Source: Rostrohypoxylon terebratum
Lineage: Eukaryota; Ascomycota; Sordariomycetes; Xylariales; Hypoxylaceae
Direction: 5' to 3'
Length of the DNA: 64,000 nucleotides
Assembly: GCA_022497145.1 (NCBI GenBank)
Contig: MU385863.1
Coordinates: 1 to 64,000 of the forward strand
The translations under genes were made by a program, and so were the position numbers. Position 1 is the first letter of the stretch. The number at the start of each line of letters is the position of its first letter. Under the pieces are notes generated by a model. It had not been told where the DNA came from, did not search any database, and saw only the letters and a list, made by a program, of their open reading frames with translations. Positions 32,750 to 44,201 of this stretch are shown here, piece after piece.

Positions 32750-33799
32750 TCATACATGTCCCTGAGTATTACTTCGGTGCAGTGTACTCTCTGCTCTTCG
32801 AATCAGCTCTTCGTACATCATCCAAGCTAAGGCGGAGCTCATCGCCTTGCGTGCCATTCGCAGAGTCAGACCGTCGTAAAGAGACCGGACACCTTCTTCT
32901 ATGACCATCTTGCGACAGGCTTGAATCATGTTCCGGTATTCGCGTGGCTGTAATTGTATACGGGTCTTAACAGCGTCAAATGGATTCGAAATAAAGGAAC
33001 ACGTTGCGCCGGCAAGCGCCCCAGAACTGAAATTAATGGTGGCTGATAGTGAGCCGCCCATGTCGGCACCAGGCTGTTTGTATGGAATAGGTAAGGTTTG
33101 GAAATGCCAGGAGCTGAGCCGCTTTTTGAATTGCTCGTAAGTGAGCACGTAGAGCCCAGCATAAGGCGCATCTCGAATGGCGGTTGCGCCAAAACCGGCA
33201 AAAAATCCGGGGGTCCGTTCTGACCTATATATGTCCTTGGCAGCGCCCGCGATGGATTTGTAAGAGTACAGATTTGACTCGTAGCGAACCTTGATGACGG
33301 TCAGTGGCATCAGGATGAAGCCAGCAAAAGCTCGGGCGAAGGCACCAGCCACAAGATTAGCAGTATTGGAGAGTTTTGGAAGAGAGGAAGAAGACATCAG
33401 CGGATCGGCGATGGGCACTGTAGTAAATGGCAATGATGTTGCACGCTGCCGTATGACGTTTAGAGTAGTGAAATATATGGCAGATCCGACGCCCGTCCGG
33501 AGGGCTGACGGGACCGTGCCTCTCCAAAAGGCAGCCACAGCATTCGGAGACCTAGCAATCTCTTTAACGGCAGCCCTGATTGAATGCGAGCCTGATTGTT
33601 GAACACGTGTCTTAAGTAGGTCGAAGGGCTGTAGAAGCACTGCGCCAAATGTGCCGGAACCGAGACCAGCGACAAAATGGAAGGCTATTCCGAAATGAAA
33701 AAAAGAAAAGTTATCAGTTTCTTCTTACAAACCTTCTCAGAAATTAACGCCGTGCTGCTTACTCGATGAGGACTTGCTCGCACTGGGTTTTTGCGACAT
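32750..33799 (-). CDS. HEM25: Mitochondrial glycine carrier (SLC25A38 family)
   Basis: It is an inner-membrane carrier that imports glycine for the first step of haem synthesis (family knowledge). Exon 1 MSQKPSASKSSSS is joined over a ~73-nt intron to TFHFVAGLGSGTFGAVLLQP. Three carrier signature repeats are visible: QPFDLLKTRVQQ, MPLTVIKVRYES and NPFDAVKTRIQL. The second lacks the acidic residue of the PxD/E signature, as I recall is usual in this subfamily. Six hydrophobic segments and about 325 aa fit the family. It is convergent with the coiled-coil gene, with 237 bp between. Confidence 0.9.
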
Positions 33800-34780
33800 A
33801 ATGAAGTACTGTCTAGGACCCTAGGTATCTTGATATATGAGCGAATGGATGAATCCTGCCGTGACGGAGGATTCGCCTTATTGCAAATCCATATGATCAA
33901 TATAGTCTATCCCTCTCTTTTCGACGTAGCCTTCAAATCCCCTCACGGCATGGAGAGTTTAGGGAAAGGGGGAGACGGAGGAAAAGAGGAAAAGAGGAAA
34001 ATAAAGAAACTCGTGCGTAGCCTTGAGGTAAAAAATGTACCTATCAAGTGATGTAAAATAATGGGTATGAAATATTAGAGGGCGTCCTTCTTGGAATGTT
34101 CTACTAAATTATTATTAACCTTGGAAATAAGGTTAACGAAAAGCTACTAGGTAAGCCTGGCTACCTACCTAGCAGGCCTAGGCACATTCTGTACTACAAT
34201 ACATACAGTGTTACAGTGTACCTAGTAGGTACCTAGTAGCTACAACTTAGCTTACAAGTGCTAAATACCACCTCCAGGGCTATGAAGCACGAAGTATACC
34301 TATGTACATACCTAATTCGGTATAAGGATTTGCCGCTAAATTCTTTCGTGTTGTAGGCACGAAGATATATACTGACTTAGGTATATAAGGTATATATATA
34401 TAAAGAATATATGCGGGTATAACACTTTACATACAGGTACCTAGGTCGTATATCTTACATATGTGCATTTCCTTAATTTTGAGCAAGTATAATAAGGTAG
34501 CTTAAAAATCCCAAGCTATATATACAGTACCTATCAACAGTTCGATTATCTGTAATGAATGAGCAGCGCTGAGATGGGGCGAGGGGGAGGTACAAAGATA
34601 AAGGCCTATTAAGAGAATACGAACAATACCTCAAGATTTCTTCAGATTCTGTTCTCCCTATAACTAGGCACCTAATAGCATTCATAGCTAGGGAACCTTA
34701 TCCCACACATGCCAACTCCAGATATGTAATCACGGCTTCGATGTCAATCGACCCCTTGGGCTGGTTTTATAGTTGTTTAG
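33800..34780. other. Intergenic, HEM25 to COG8
   Basis: About 980 bp without a supported gene. CCTAGG/TAGGTA words cluster at 34140-34230, with further TATA-rich DNA at 34360-34420. Nothing else is recognised. Confidence 0.45.
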
Positions 34781-36106
34781 TTATGCTACGGTGGTATCAG
34801 GAGATAACTTGTCCCTGCCCCCAACGATCGATTCTAGCCGTCCAGCCATGAGCCGATGCCGTTTTACTACCTCTACCCATTCATCTTCAGCTTGCTCTCC
34901 TACATCAACGGTAGCCAGCAAAATACCAAAGTCGCCCCCGAGACGTCCAAGACTCCCAGCGCAGTACAAAACCTGTGTGAGGAGACTGTCGCGAGATGGT
35001 TGGTCCTTGACAGTCGGCAGGTAGATTCGTAGAGTCTCCATCAACATTTCGATCAGGTGGAATGGGAATGTCGACAAGGCCGAGGGGACAGGCCGAAGAG
35101 GGTCACCGTCGGGTCTCAAGGGCGACTCATTTGTCGGCGTGGGGAATATACTTCTAAACATAGAAATAATAGCAAAGCTCTGCTCTCTGAATATTTCTAT
35201 GTATCGCTTCAGATATCGTTCGGTCTGCTGGCCCTCAGACCATGCGCTCCCAGATGGATTTTGCTGTTGACGGAGCCTCTCCTGTTCTGCTAGCTCGCGA
35301 AGTGGCTCTAAGGCAGCGAGCATGTTAATAAGCGTGGATAAGCGACATATGAGGAAGAGGGCGCCTAGGCCCCCACCATTGCCAGCAGCATTGACGGTGT
35401 CCAAGTTTGGTACCACTCTCCGAAGCCAACTAGTTGTTCTTAGGGCGGATGTCAGCTTGAGTCCGGGTGTGCGTAAGCCCACGATCAAATTCTTGGCCAT
35501 GGCCTGCATAGCCTCATCGGCTTGTGTAGACACAGACGTGACCAAAGGCGAGTTTTCGTACAGACCGTACAGCCGACAGATATGGCCGTTCAAGTCTAAT
35601 GCAGATGCATAGTTGGCAGTCGGGGCCGAAGAGCCAGAAGACACGGCGGTGGAGAGTAACGTAGGTAGGTCGAATACATCAACTAGGCGCTCGACGTTTC
35701 TCGATAATAACAGAGCTTGCTTCCGAGAATTTAGAATCTCATTATCTCCAGACTTATTGTAAGTGGTAGAGAACCGAACCGCCTCATTATCTAGCTTAGG
35801 TATAGCATATGTGAGATCATCGGTTGAGGCTGCTAAAATAGGAAGCGCTGAGCGGAGGTGGGAATGATTTGCGGCAGAAGAGATGATAGATTTGTGAGAA
35901 CGCTTTGAAAGAGCCTGTAGTGATAGGAGTAATGAGTGGGAGGAATGGGCTAGGGATTGTTGTTCTGGACCGTCTAGTTGAGAAAGGGGCATTGAAGCTA
36001 AAGCGGATAAATATTTGAGGGCGACGGGGTCGTTGTAGGATTTATCATTAGAATGGATATCGGCCGAACCAGGCGGCTTCAGTAACTCGTAAAATAAATC
36101 AGACAT
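34781..36106 (-). CDS. COG8: Conserved oligomeric Golgi complex subunit 8
   Basis: It is a Dor1-type subunit of the COG tethering complex, which directs retrograde traffic within the Golgi. The single exon starts MSDLFYELLKPPGSAD at 36106; the longer frame to 36151 begins with GTG and is rejected. Family-like features are SALASMPLSQLDGPEQQSL, ALSKRSHKSIISSA, SRNVERLVDVFDLPTLL, and further on ALDLNGHICRLYGLY and FREQSFAIISMFRSIFP. Mostly helical, 441 aa, about the length of fungal Dor1-family proteins. No membrane segment. No intron is needed. It is divergent from the TLC gene. Confidence 0.85.
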   Translation of the reverse strand: MSDLFYELLKPPGSADIHSNDKSYNDPVALKYLSALASMPLSQLDGPEQQSLAHSSHSLLLSLQALSKRSHKSIISSAANHSHLRSALPILAASTDDLTYAIPKLDNEAVRFSTTYNKSGDNEILNSRKQALLLSRNVERLVDVFDLPTLLSTAVSSGSSAPTANYASALDLNGHICRLYGLYENSPLVTSVSTQADEAMQAMAKNLIVGLRTPGLKLTSALRTTSWLRRVVPNLDTVNAAGNGGGLGALFLICRLSTLINMLAALEPLRELAEQERLRQQQNPSGSAWSEGQQTERYLKRYIEIFREQSFAIISMFRSIFPTPTNESPLRPDGDPLRPVPSALSTFPFHLIEMLMETLRIYLPTVKDQPSRDSLLTQVLYCAGSLGRLGGDFGILLATVDVGEQAEDEWVEVVKRHRLMAGRLESIVGGRDKLSPDTTVA

Positions 36107-37328
36107 CCTGTAGTAACCTAGGGGAAAGAAGTGAGGGGTTTGGTTGTGCACTAATTATGAACGTGATCATCAGGTTGTGATGGTTATGATGGTTGTGATC
36201 GATGTCATGTGTTGGTCTCGATTGAAGCACCTTTTTACCCCCTTTGTTACATGTCACCATATGGTCACTATACTACGGCATGTAAATATTTAATATGTAT
36301 TTAAGAGCTATTATTATCATGTTTAGTCAGCTATGTAGTTAGCTAGTCAACTGGTACACTGGTACCTACTATTACCTGCTCAACGACTTTGACATCCCAT
36401 GTGGTCTATTACCTATTTCGTGCTTAGCGCACGCATATGTTGGGGATTCGAGTTTTAAAGTTAATACTATTAGGACTAATACTGGATCCATGACCATGTA
36501 GTCATGCATGTACCTATGATACTACGCATATGTGAGTGTAAATAGTAAGTAGTACAGGAATATTGAACTTATTATTTATAACTTTCGTAACTTCATTAAT
36601 CTCTAACTTTTGCCATCTTTTCTTCTTCTTATTAATTCTTTCTAATATCCTCTTTCTTGGCCCTTTGAGAAAGGGGAAAAAAAAAGGTTTCAAAACTAGG
36701 GTTACCTTGATTCGGGTATCTTGGATCTCGGACTTGAGAAATTTGCGGATCTGTAAATCCTACTATGTAGTACGTCTTCTAACTCCTCCATCTTTCGTCT
36801 TCCGCCCTCTGTCTTCCGGCCCTCCCCTTTCCAACAAATCAATTGTCACGCACACTAAGGAGTCAAATCACCTCTGCTGACCTCTCGCTGCCTAAGTTCC
36901 TAAGCCAAAAAAAGCTATTGGTATCCGTTCAGGTGCCATGTAGGTACAGTTACATGGGTAGTCATATGCAAGGTCATCAGCTCTGAGTTGTAAGTTCAGG
37001 TATCGGCAGCTGACTGCCACGATCCTCGCTTGAAATTTATTTAATTTAATTCTTCTGTCTTTTTCTCTCTTTTTACTATTATTCCTTTTCACCCCTCTGC
37101 CACTCCGCTGCCCACCTATTTCCATCTACCTACTTACACACACTCACTCTCTAATCATTAGCTAGAACACTTCCTATCTGGTCTAGGGTTATGCGCAAAC
37201 ATCCTACATCTACTTAGGTATTCAAGGTAGTCAAGGTACCACAACAGCCCAGATATATTCCCCGCGTAGCACACGAGATATTAGAGGATCAAACAGCAAA
37301 AACGAGACGATAATAATAACAAGCGACG
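36107..37328. promoter_or_regulatory. Divergent intergenic region, COG8 / TLC gene
   Basis: Non-coding. It contains repeats of ATGGTTRTGAT near 36175-36200, an A run at about 36677-36685 and a pyrimidine-rich stretch at 37050-37115. CCTAGG words are sparse here compared with other gaps. Confidence 0.45.
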
Positions 37329-38474
37329 ATGAGGGATCCGTTCCCGATCCCACCGATCCCAGCCCTTAGCAAGGCCGTCCAGCCATGGGCTGACTATTTC
37401 GAGCTACCGACGCTGCCACTACATATACACGAGGTCCTTTTGATGGCCGCTTTCTACCATGTCATAGGCAGCGTCGTTTCCCCTATCCTATCGCGCCGAC
37501 TTTTCCCTACCCACTACTCCGCCCTGTCCCCTAGCAGGAGGCTTAATTGGGACGTCCATGTGGTGTCCTTCGTACAGAGCACCACAATCAATATTCTGGC
37601 CTTATGGGTTATGTTTGTCGATGATGAGCGGAAGAACATGGACTGGCAAGAGCGTATCTGGGGCTATACTGGTGCCGCCGCCATGATCCAAGCTCTTGCT
37701 GCTGGCTACTTTCTCTGGGATCTAATCATGACCGCATCTCACATCAACATATTCGGCCTCGGCATGCTCGCACATGCTATCAGTGCACTGCTAGTATATT
37801 CTTTCGGCTTCGTGAGTCTTTATCACCCCCCCTAGGGTCATGGATCGAGTTGCAGACGATTCTTCTGGTACTGACCATGAAAACAGCGCCCATTTGTCAA
37901 CTACTATAGTTGTAACTTCATCCTTTGGGAGTTGTCCTCCCCCTTCCTCAACATCCATTGGTTCTTCGATAAGATGGGCATGACCGGGTCTCGAGCTCAG
38001 CTGTATAATGGCCTCATCCTTATATTTACCTTTTTCTGCTGTCGTCTTGTATGGGGCACATACCAATCTGTCCTCGTTGCTCGCGACTTATGGGCTGGTT
38101 TGCATTCGGTGCCAACCGTTTCGGTCAACCTCTCCCCCGAGGATCTTTCCGAAACGATCCTACCTGCTCAGTACGCCAACACAATGCGATTTGTGACCGC
38201 TGAATCGACTAGCGTCCCCCTATGGCTTGCTGCTATTTACACTGGTAGCAACTTAACCCTGAATTCGTTGAACTTCTACTGGTTCTTCAAGATGATTGAT
38301 GCTGTTCGTAAGCGGTTCGACCCCAAGGAGAAGGAAATTGATGAGATGGGAAAAGCAAAAGAGGACCGTGCTATTGCCACCGGCGTAGAATCTGATAACG
38401 CCCAATTAAAGGCTCGTCCACGTCGCGGTACCTTGTTAGACGGAGAAGAGGAAGACGAGCCTCCACCAATTTAA
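37329..38474 (+). CDS. TLC-domain membrane protein (TLCD4/TMEM56-like)
   Basis: It is a multi-pass protein with a TRAM-LAG1-CLN8 lipid-sensing domain. It starts MRDPFPIPPIPALSKAVQPW. About seven hydrophobic spans are visible, e.g. HEVLLMAAFYHVIGSVV, SFVQSTTINILALWVMF, AAAMIQALAAGYFLWDL, MLAHAISALLVYSFGF. The TLC signature appears as GYFLWDLIMTASH with the following LGMLAHA, and SSPFLNIHWFFDK after the single intron (SFGF|RPFVNYYSCNFILWELS). The cytosolic tail is charged and ends GEEEDEPPPI. About 360 aa. It is unlikely to be a ceramide synthase, because no Lag1 motif with paired histidines is seen; a lipid transport or trafficking role is possible. Confidence 0.82.
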
Positions 38475-39352
38475 ATCATCGCTGGAGGGGAACCCTGTCC
38501 GGGCCACGTCTTGATTGAATCGTAAAGACCTCGGTCACGACAGCATTTTCTCGTATTAGAAAGTGAGAATATATTATCTGGAGTTTGGCTAACAATGAAT
38601 TCCTAACTGCAATATCGTGGATGGTGTTAAATAAGAGTCGAGCCACTGGCTCCATGTCTAGGCCTAGAAGTGAATCGTACGGGCCCGTAGCAACAAAGTT
38701 AGCCTACGGGAAAACCGCGAGACAATCTGTGAAATGCAAAAAGTCTTGACTGCGGATTTGGTTATTGATAGATCCAACATATTTTTGCTTAATTGAGTAC
38801 CTAGTTACGAACTCATAAAATGAGCATGGACATTTGTTGTGTAGTAACTTGAAATATACCAAACGGAAGATAGTAACTCGGCCATGGTGAATCCATACAT
38901 CATATGGACGCCATGACTCTTAGGTTGGATGGAGTTGGAAATATTCGTCCCAGCGCAGCAAGGGGTATATGTATGATGTTTCCATATATGTATAAAGAGG
39001 CCATGCATTCTAGTAAGTAAACGTGTCCAATAAGCATCCACATAATTACCGTCCTGTGATATTGCCTATTCTTGCTGTCCTTCCGCGCGTTTTCTTAGTC
39101 ACCCGAAAGGGTCTCGCAACAACTGCAAGTATGATGCGTCCGAAGATTAAACTAGATGGTAAACGGTTGAGGTAAATGCATTCACACGGCGTCGGGAGAA
39201 ACTACAAGGTGCAAGGGTAACGTGGAGTGCAGCGAAGTCGACACAATATTCCATTCCATTAATCCCATCGTTCGTGCCAGACTAGACCGACATAATGAAC
39301 GACAATCTAATACCACGCTCGGCTGACTACAGCACTCAATATACAGAGGTCT
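38475..39352. other. Intergenic between convergent genes
   Basis: No gene is seen between the TLC gene and SLA1. Few CCTAGG words occur. This interval presumably holds both 3' untranslated regions. Confidence 0.45.
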
Positions 39353-42300
39353 TTAGAACCCGAAGGGATTATCAGGGGCTGTGGTGTTCTGGTTAGTGGA
39401 TGACCGCCGTGATAAATAAAGGATATGGGAAGAACTTACTCGCTTGTGCGAGGTTCGCGCGGCGTCCAGTTGGCTGAGGAATAATCTTGTCTGCAACACC
39501 GAACCGCACAGGAGGCGCCGGCCCGGTCTTCTGAGGTTGTAGGGGGGGGAGAGATGGCTGCTGAACAGTAGCATTGTTCATCCCGGCATTAAAACCTTGA
39601 CCAAACCCCCCAAAACCAGTGGGCTGAGGTTGCATTAATGGCATGCCTGTTCGCTGAGGCTCCAACGCAGGTGGCAAGAATGAGTTGATTCCGCCTTGCT
39701 GCTGTGGGTAGTGTTGACTTGGTTGGAAGCCTCCTGGGAATCCGGTAGGCTGGTTTTGGATCGGTGGAAACTGTTGGGGGCGAGGATCGGAAAATGGGCT
39801 TTGCGTTTGTGGAATTCCGGTCATCTGGGGTTGCATAAATTGGCTTGCTCCAAACCCTGGTTGGGTTTGTATACCAGTGCCTGGGTTGAATGGCATCATG
39901 CCTTGTCCTGTCGGCTGGGGTTGGAAAGATCCCATGTACTGTTGCTGCATCCGCTGTTGATTTAGATCGTCCAGGCTTTGTCCAGGGGCTGCTATGCCCG
40001 TCATCTGTGGCTGCAGCGGAGGCGGCGCGAACCCGCTGGGTTGGGCTGACTGCGGAGCTGACAACGGCCGTGATGGGGGAGGCGGTGGCATGAGAGCGCC
40101 CTGATTTCCAGTCATCTGGGGGGGGAGTGGTCTTTGTCGATTGCTGAGACCGAGATTGAGAGGTTGAGCTGGCGCACTCTGTGCGACTAGCGTGGGCGAA
40201 ATGCCAGTCTGTTGTTGCGGAATTCCCGTAAAGAATGAAGGTGTCGCTCCCTGGGGTTGTGGTTGTGGTTGTGGTTGTGGCTGCGGTGGCGGCGGCTGGG
40301 TTATTGAGGGTATCGTGGTAGTTGGTTGCGTCTTAGTCGGCTCGAGTGGGGCCGTCAGCAGAGAAAGATCCTGCATGGCCTGCGTCGGCGGTCGTTGAGG
40401 TTCAGCGACCGTGGATGGTTTTGATTCTGGAGTTGGGACTAGCTTGACCTCGGGCTCTGGCTGCTTTGCAGGCTTCACATCCCAAGCGTCGTCATCGAAT
40501 CCACCGGTGTTGTCTTTCTCGGCAGCCTTTGGACGAGACGTGGCAGGCGACGACGAATCTGAGCCGTGCGTACTACTTTCCTTCTGCTGGGAGAATGCTT
40601 TAGGGTCCACGCTGTCATTTGTTTGAACAGCCGGAGCAGGCCGACCTTTTCGTGTGTTATTTCGGAGCGTTCCTCCGGGCCCGGAAAAGAGGCCGCCGCC
40701 AGAGGCCTCTTCCTCATCCCCGGCAAAGCTGACGTTTCTCTTCTTACCGTCACGACCAAATTTCTTGTCTAAAAAGCGCATGACCTTGATGATATCACCT
40801 TCACGAAGACCAAGATTTCGGAGGACGCCAGCGTCCACGTCCGTCAGAACGCTTTCATCCATAGAGTCCTTGGCGAATGCTTGGGCGTAACGCTCACAAA
40901 GGCCAACAGCAACGTCGCAAGACAAGAAGAATTGAAACCAATCATAATCCGGCTTCGCTGGCTCGATTGACGCGCCAACTTTGTTGGCAGGCTCTCTGTT
41001 CGCGTTGGCTCTCGATGATTTTGCGCGCTTTACTTCTGACAGAGGCTTATCCTCATCCAGAGACACTCCGAGGGTACGCTCGACGTACTCGATATCTTCG
41101 ATAGACATCTTGGCTACGGGTACGGCAATCTTAACTCCATTCATCTTGTGTAGGTTAATTTTCCCGTCTTTGAGACCGAGGAATTGTGCCTCGACGCTGA
41201 AGGACTTGGAGCGGTCGGTCCAAGTTCGTACCTTGGCCTTATCTGGTTCTAAAATCAGGAGTCAGCGCCACCCGCGTGATGAATTTAGTTCTGGGTAGCT
41301 TACTAGGCTTGGAAGAGCCGGAACGGTTGCTCTCGGCGTGGCCGTTTTCGCGTCGATTTCGCTGTTGCCCAAAATTGTTACCATTGTTCCTGATTGACAG
41401 ACTACTACGCCTCTCAGGCAAACGCATTCCAGGTCCTACCTCTGCTGCTTTCTGATCTCGCTTGATTGCTTCCTTAGTCAAGCGCTCCTCCTCCAGTCGA
41501 TTTTGTGCCACGGTAGACTTGCCGGCATTGATTCCCGATGCTGTTTGTGTCGTAATCATATCGGTTATTTCGATGTAGCTACTTGGAACGACGCCTTCTT
41601 TTCCATTTTTGAGGCGACGGACTTGCCACCATTCTTCGCTCTTGCTATCGTCGATGATTATGACCTCATCTCCTACGGCAACAGTGACCTCGTCATCTCC
41701 TTGGGCCATGAAATCGTACAGGACTTGGCCCCTCTTCTGACCACTTCGACCAGTTCCAGCCATAATTACCTCCCTTAGACCCTCTGCTCGAACGGCCCCG
41801 GCAAGTTCACCGAGAGCGCTGACAATCTCCTCGGCCGTGTCCTTGGCACCGGCATGGAAGTCTATACTTTTACTCGGCCGCACAAGTTCTAGAAACACAT
41901 GTTTACCCTCCCGCGAGTAATGTGTCATCTTATCCGCAGTCCATTCTTGAGTTGGACCGTCCTGAGCATGCTCGGGGGCGATGAGGATAACCCCCGTTTT
42001 CAAATTTACGCCTATAGTTGTCGGCATCTTCTTTTTCTTGCCCATCACAGACACCATCTCGTTTATATTATACATATGGAAACCACCCGGAGCAATACGA
42101 CTCGACTGTTGTTGGCGAGATTCTTCCTCGTAGTCGCGCCGGCTAGAAGATCGCTGCGGGTGGGCTGTCGGCGCTGAGTGGCGGTCACTTGACATGGTTG
42201 TCACAGATTGAGCCTGAGACAATGGTCGGGCTGGCAGAGCGGGACTCGGCTCGCCATCGGATTCTTCTGATAGGTATTGTTGGCGAGACGGCACACTAAC

Positions 42301-43020
42301 CGGAGGAGGTGTATGTGCACGAGCACCAGAGGTCCTGCCCGCCATTACACCAGCCAAGGCAGCGGCTGGACCCGCCGGAGTAACCGCAGACTTCACTGAT
42401 GATCTTCTGTCTGGCAATGGCGGACTCTGAGGAACTTCTTCAACAGGAGCAGGAGGTCGCACGGGTAGCGACGGAGGCTTAGGGATGGCCACAGGCTCGG
42501 GTTCGGGCACGGGTGCAGGCTGGTTCTCGACTTCTGGCTCGACCTTCGGGTTTGTCGCTGAAGCGGTAGCAACTACTTCGATATAATTTGCCGGGGCGAA
42601 ACCATAGTCACATTCAAATCCGACAAGAATCCAGTCGGGGTCGGAGGTATCGAAGACTTGCAGCTGGGCATCTTCAGGAAATGATAGCTCCTCATCAGTC
42701 TGTCTGGTGTATTCATATAAGGCTCGGGCTTGGCCTACGGGTTGCGCCTACAAAAGCTTAGCACACTCTCTTCTTAGACGAATACGATCGAGCAAGATAT
42801 TCGCGACTTGTTGTACACGCACCTCTTCTACATAATTGTTAGGTACCAAGCCAACCGGTTCGTCTTCGTCATCGGCACTGGCCTTCTTTTTAGCCTTCCA
42901 CCAATCATCATCCTCACTCTTTTCCAGGACATAGAGCACGTCTCCTTCACTAATGGAAAGTTCCCCTTCCGACTGTGGCGCATAATCGTATATGGCCTTG
43001 TATACACCGAGAAATCCCAT
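39353..43020 (-). CDS. SLA1: Actin cytoskeleton/endocytosis adaptor SLA1
   Basis: It is an adaptor of cortical actin patches that binds cargo, clathrin and the Pan1-End3 complex. Start MGFLGVYKAIYDYAPQSEGE opens SH3-1; SH3-2 is ALYEYTRQTDEELSFPEDA; SH3-3 is GQVLYDFMAQGDDEVTV through GVVPSSYIEI. The SHD1 domain begins near RTWTDRSKSFSVEAQFLGL, and SHD2 (SAM-like) is DYDWFQFFLSCDVAVGLCER to LREGDIIKVMRFLDKKFG. The C-terminal third is Pro/Gln-rich with about ten repeats of the PQxTG type (QPQMTGIA, QNQPTGFPG, EPQRTGMP, QPQKTGPAP), the repeats phosphorylated by Prk1-type kinases in yeast. The last exon ends NTTAPDNPFGF. About 1160 aa with three introns. Confidence 0.95.
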
Positions 43021-44201
43021 GACAGGCTTACTAGGAAGGATAGGATAAGGGGGTGAGGTGAACGTTTTGATTAGAGAAGCCTGAGTGATACCAAGTCGTG
43101 TATATAGCTACTTCTTTTTTTCAGGGGCGCATGCGAGTTGAGTGCAAGGATGGCGAGCGATCGTACGGTACGAGACTAAGTATTCAGGGAGGAGAGGAAA
43201 GGAAGAGAGTCCCCCAAACTGAAGCTGCGGTCGAGGGGCGAGGATATTGATCGTAAATGAGATACAGTTCAAATCCGGTGCAGGTCCAGGCACACGCAGA
43301 GGGTTTCAAGCAAATTCTGAAAGGGACTCCCCCTTAAATGACGATTAAATGTAGTGATGGTGGTGGTGGTGGTATAAGTACAACGAGTTGCGCAAACACA
43401 ATAAAAGGTTCCTAGGACCTAGGGACTTATCGCTGCGATGCAACCGTACGCAGACGCATTACGGATACCTCGAAGCTGTGCTGCTCCAAACACAACGGAC
43501 AGCCTAGAAGAGCTTGTCCGGACGAATGAATGGAGAGAGGGATGTGAAAATGTAAGATTGAAGGTACAATAATAAGTAGAGAAAAGGTAAAAGGTAAAAG
43601 GTAAAAAGGTAAAACCGTAAAACCACGTGAAGCAATCGTCAGGGAACAGGGCACAGGCTGTGCAGGGTACTTTCAAAAGCACAGAGCAACCGAGGGCGGT
43701 CGTAAGCGGAAGTACCTATGTCTGGTGGGACCAAGGATTTATATCAGGTACTACCTTAGTACGAATAGGTCCTACATAGGTATTAGGTATTAGTACATAT
43801 ATGCCTAGATATGTCACTACCTACTTCGTACGGTATTGTATTGTACATACTACATGTGGGTATCGATCTTTTAACTACATAAAAACTCATATGCATGTAA
43901 CCCCTGCAATATCAGGCATATACGTACTACGTCGTACCTTTCACATACCGATACTATAACCTATACTAAACCTGGCATATGGATACACAGATTGAAGACT
44001 ATTCGCTTGCATCTTAAAAAGCCTTTTAGGGGTAACCGTGAAAAATCACCGGTTTTATTGGCTATACCAAAGATAGTTATTATAATTAGACTATCAATAT
44101 CCGTACGTTTAGATCTATAATATTTCCATATAGCCGATTCTCACGCGCGATCATGCGCGAAACTGATCGTACCCACTCATGTTATGGTTCAGATACAAAG
44201 C
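43021..44201. other. Intergenic, SLA1 to AMP deaminase
   Basis: No gene is recognised. It has GGTGGTGGTGGT near 43360, an AGGTAAAA tandem at about 43585-43615, a CACGTG core near 43625, and CCTAGG/TACCTA words at 43740-43810. Two overlapping frames at 43419-43682 on the minus strand are Phe/Ser-rich and have no homology I recognise. Confidence 0.45.

Noticed and set aside
36107..36151. 15-residue N-terminal extension of COG8
   Set aside because: It begins with GTG; the first ATG at 36106 gives MSDLFYELL, a plausible Dor1-family start.
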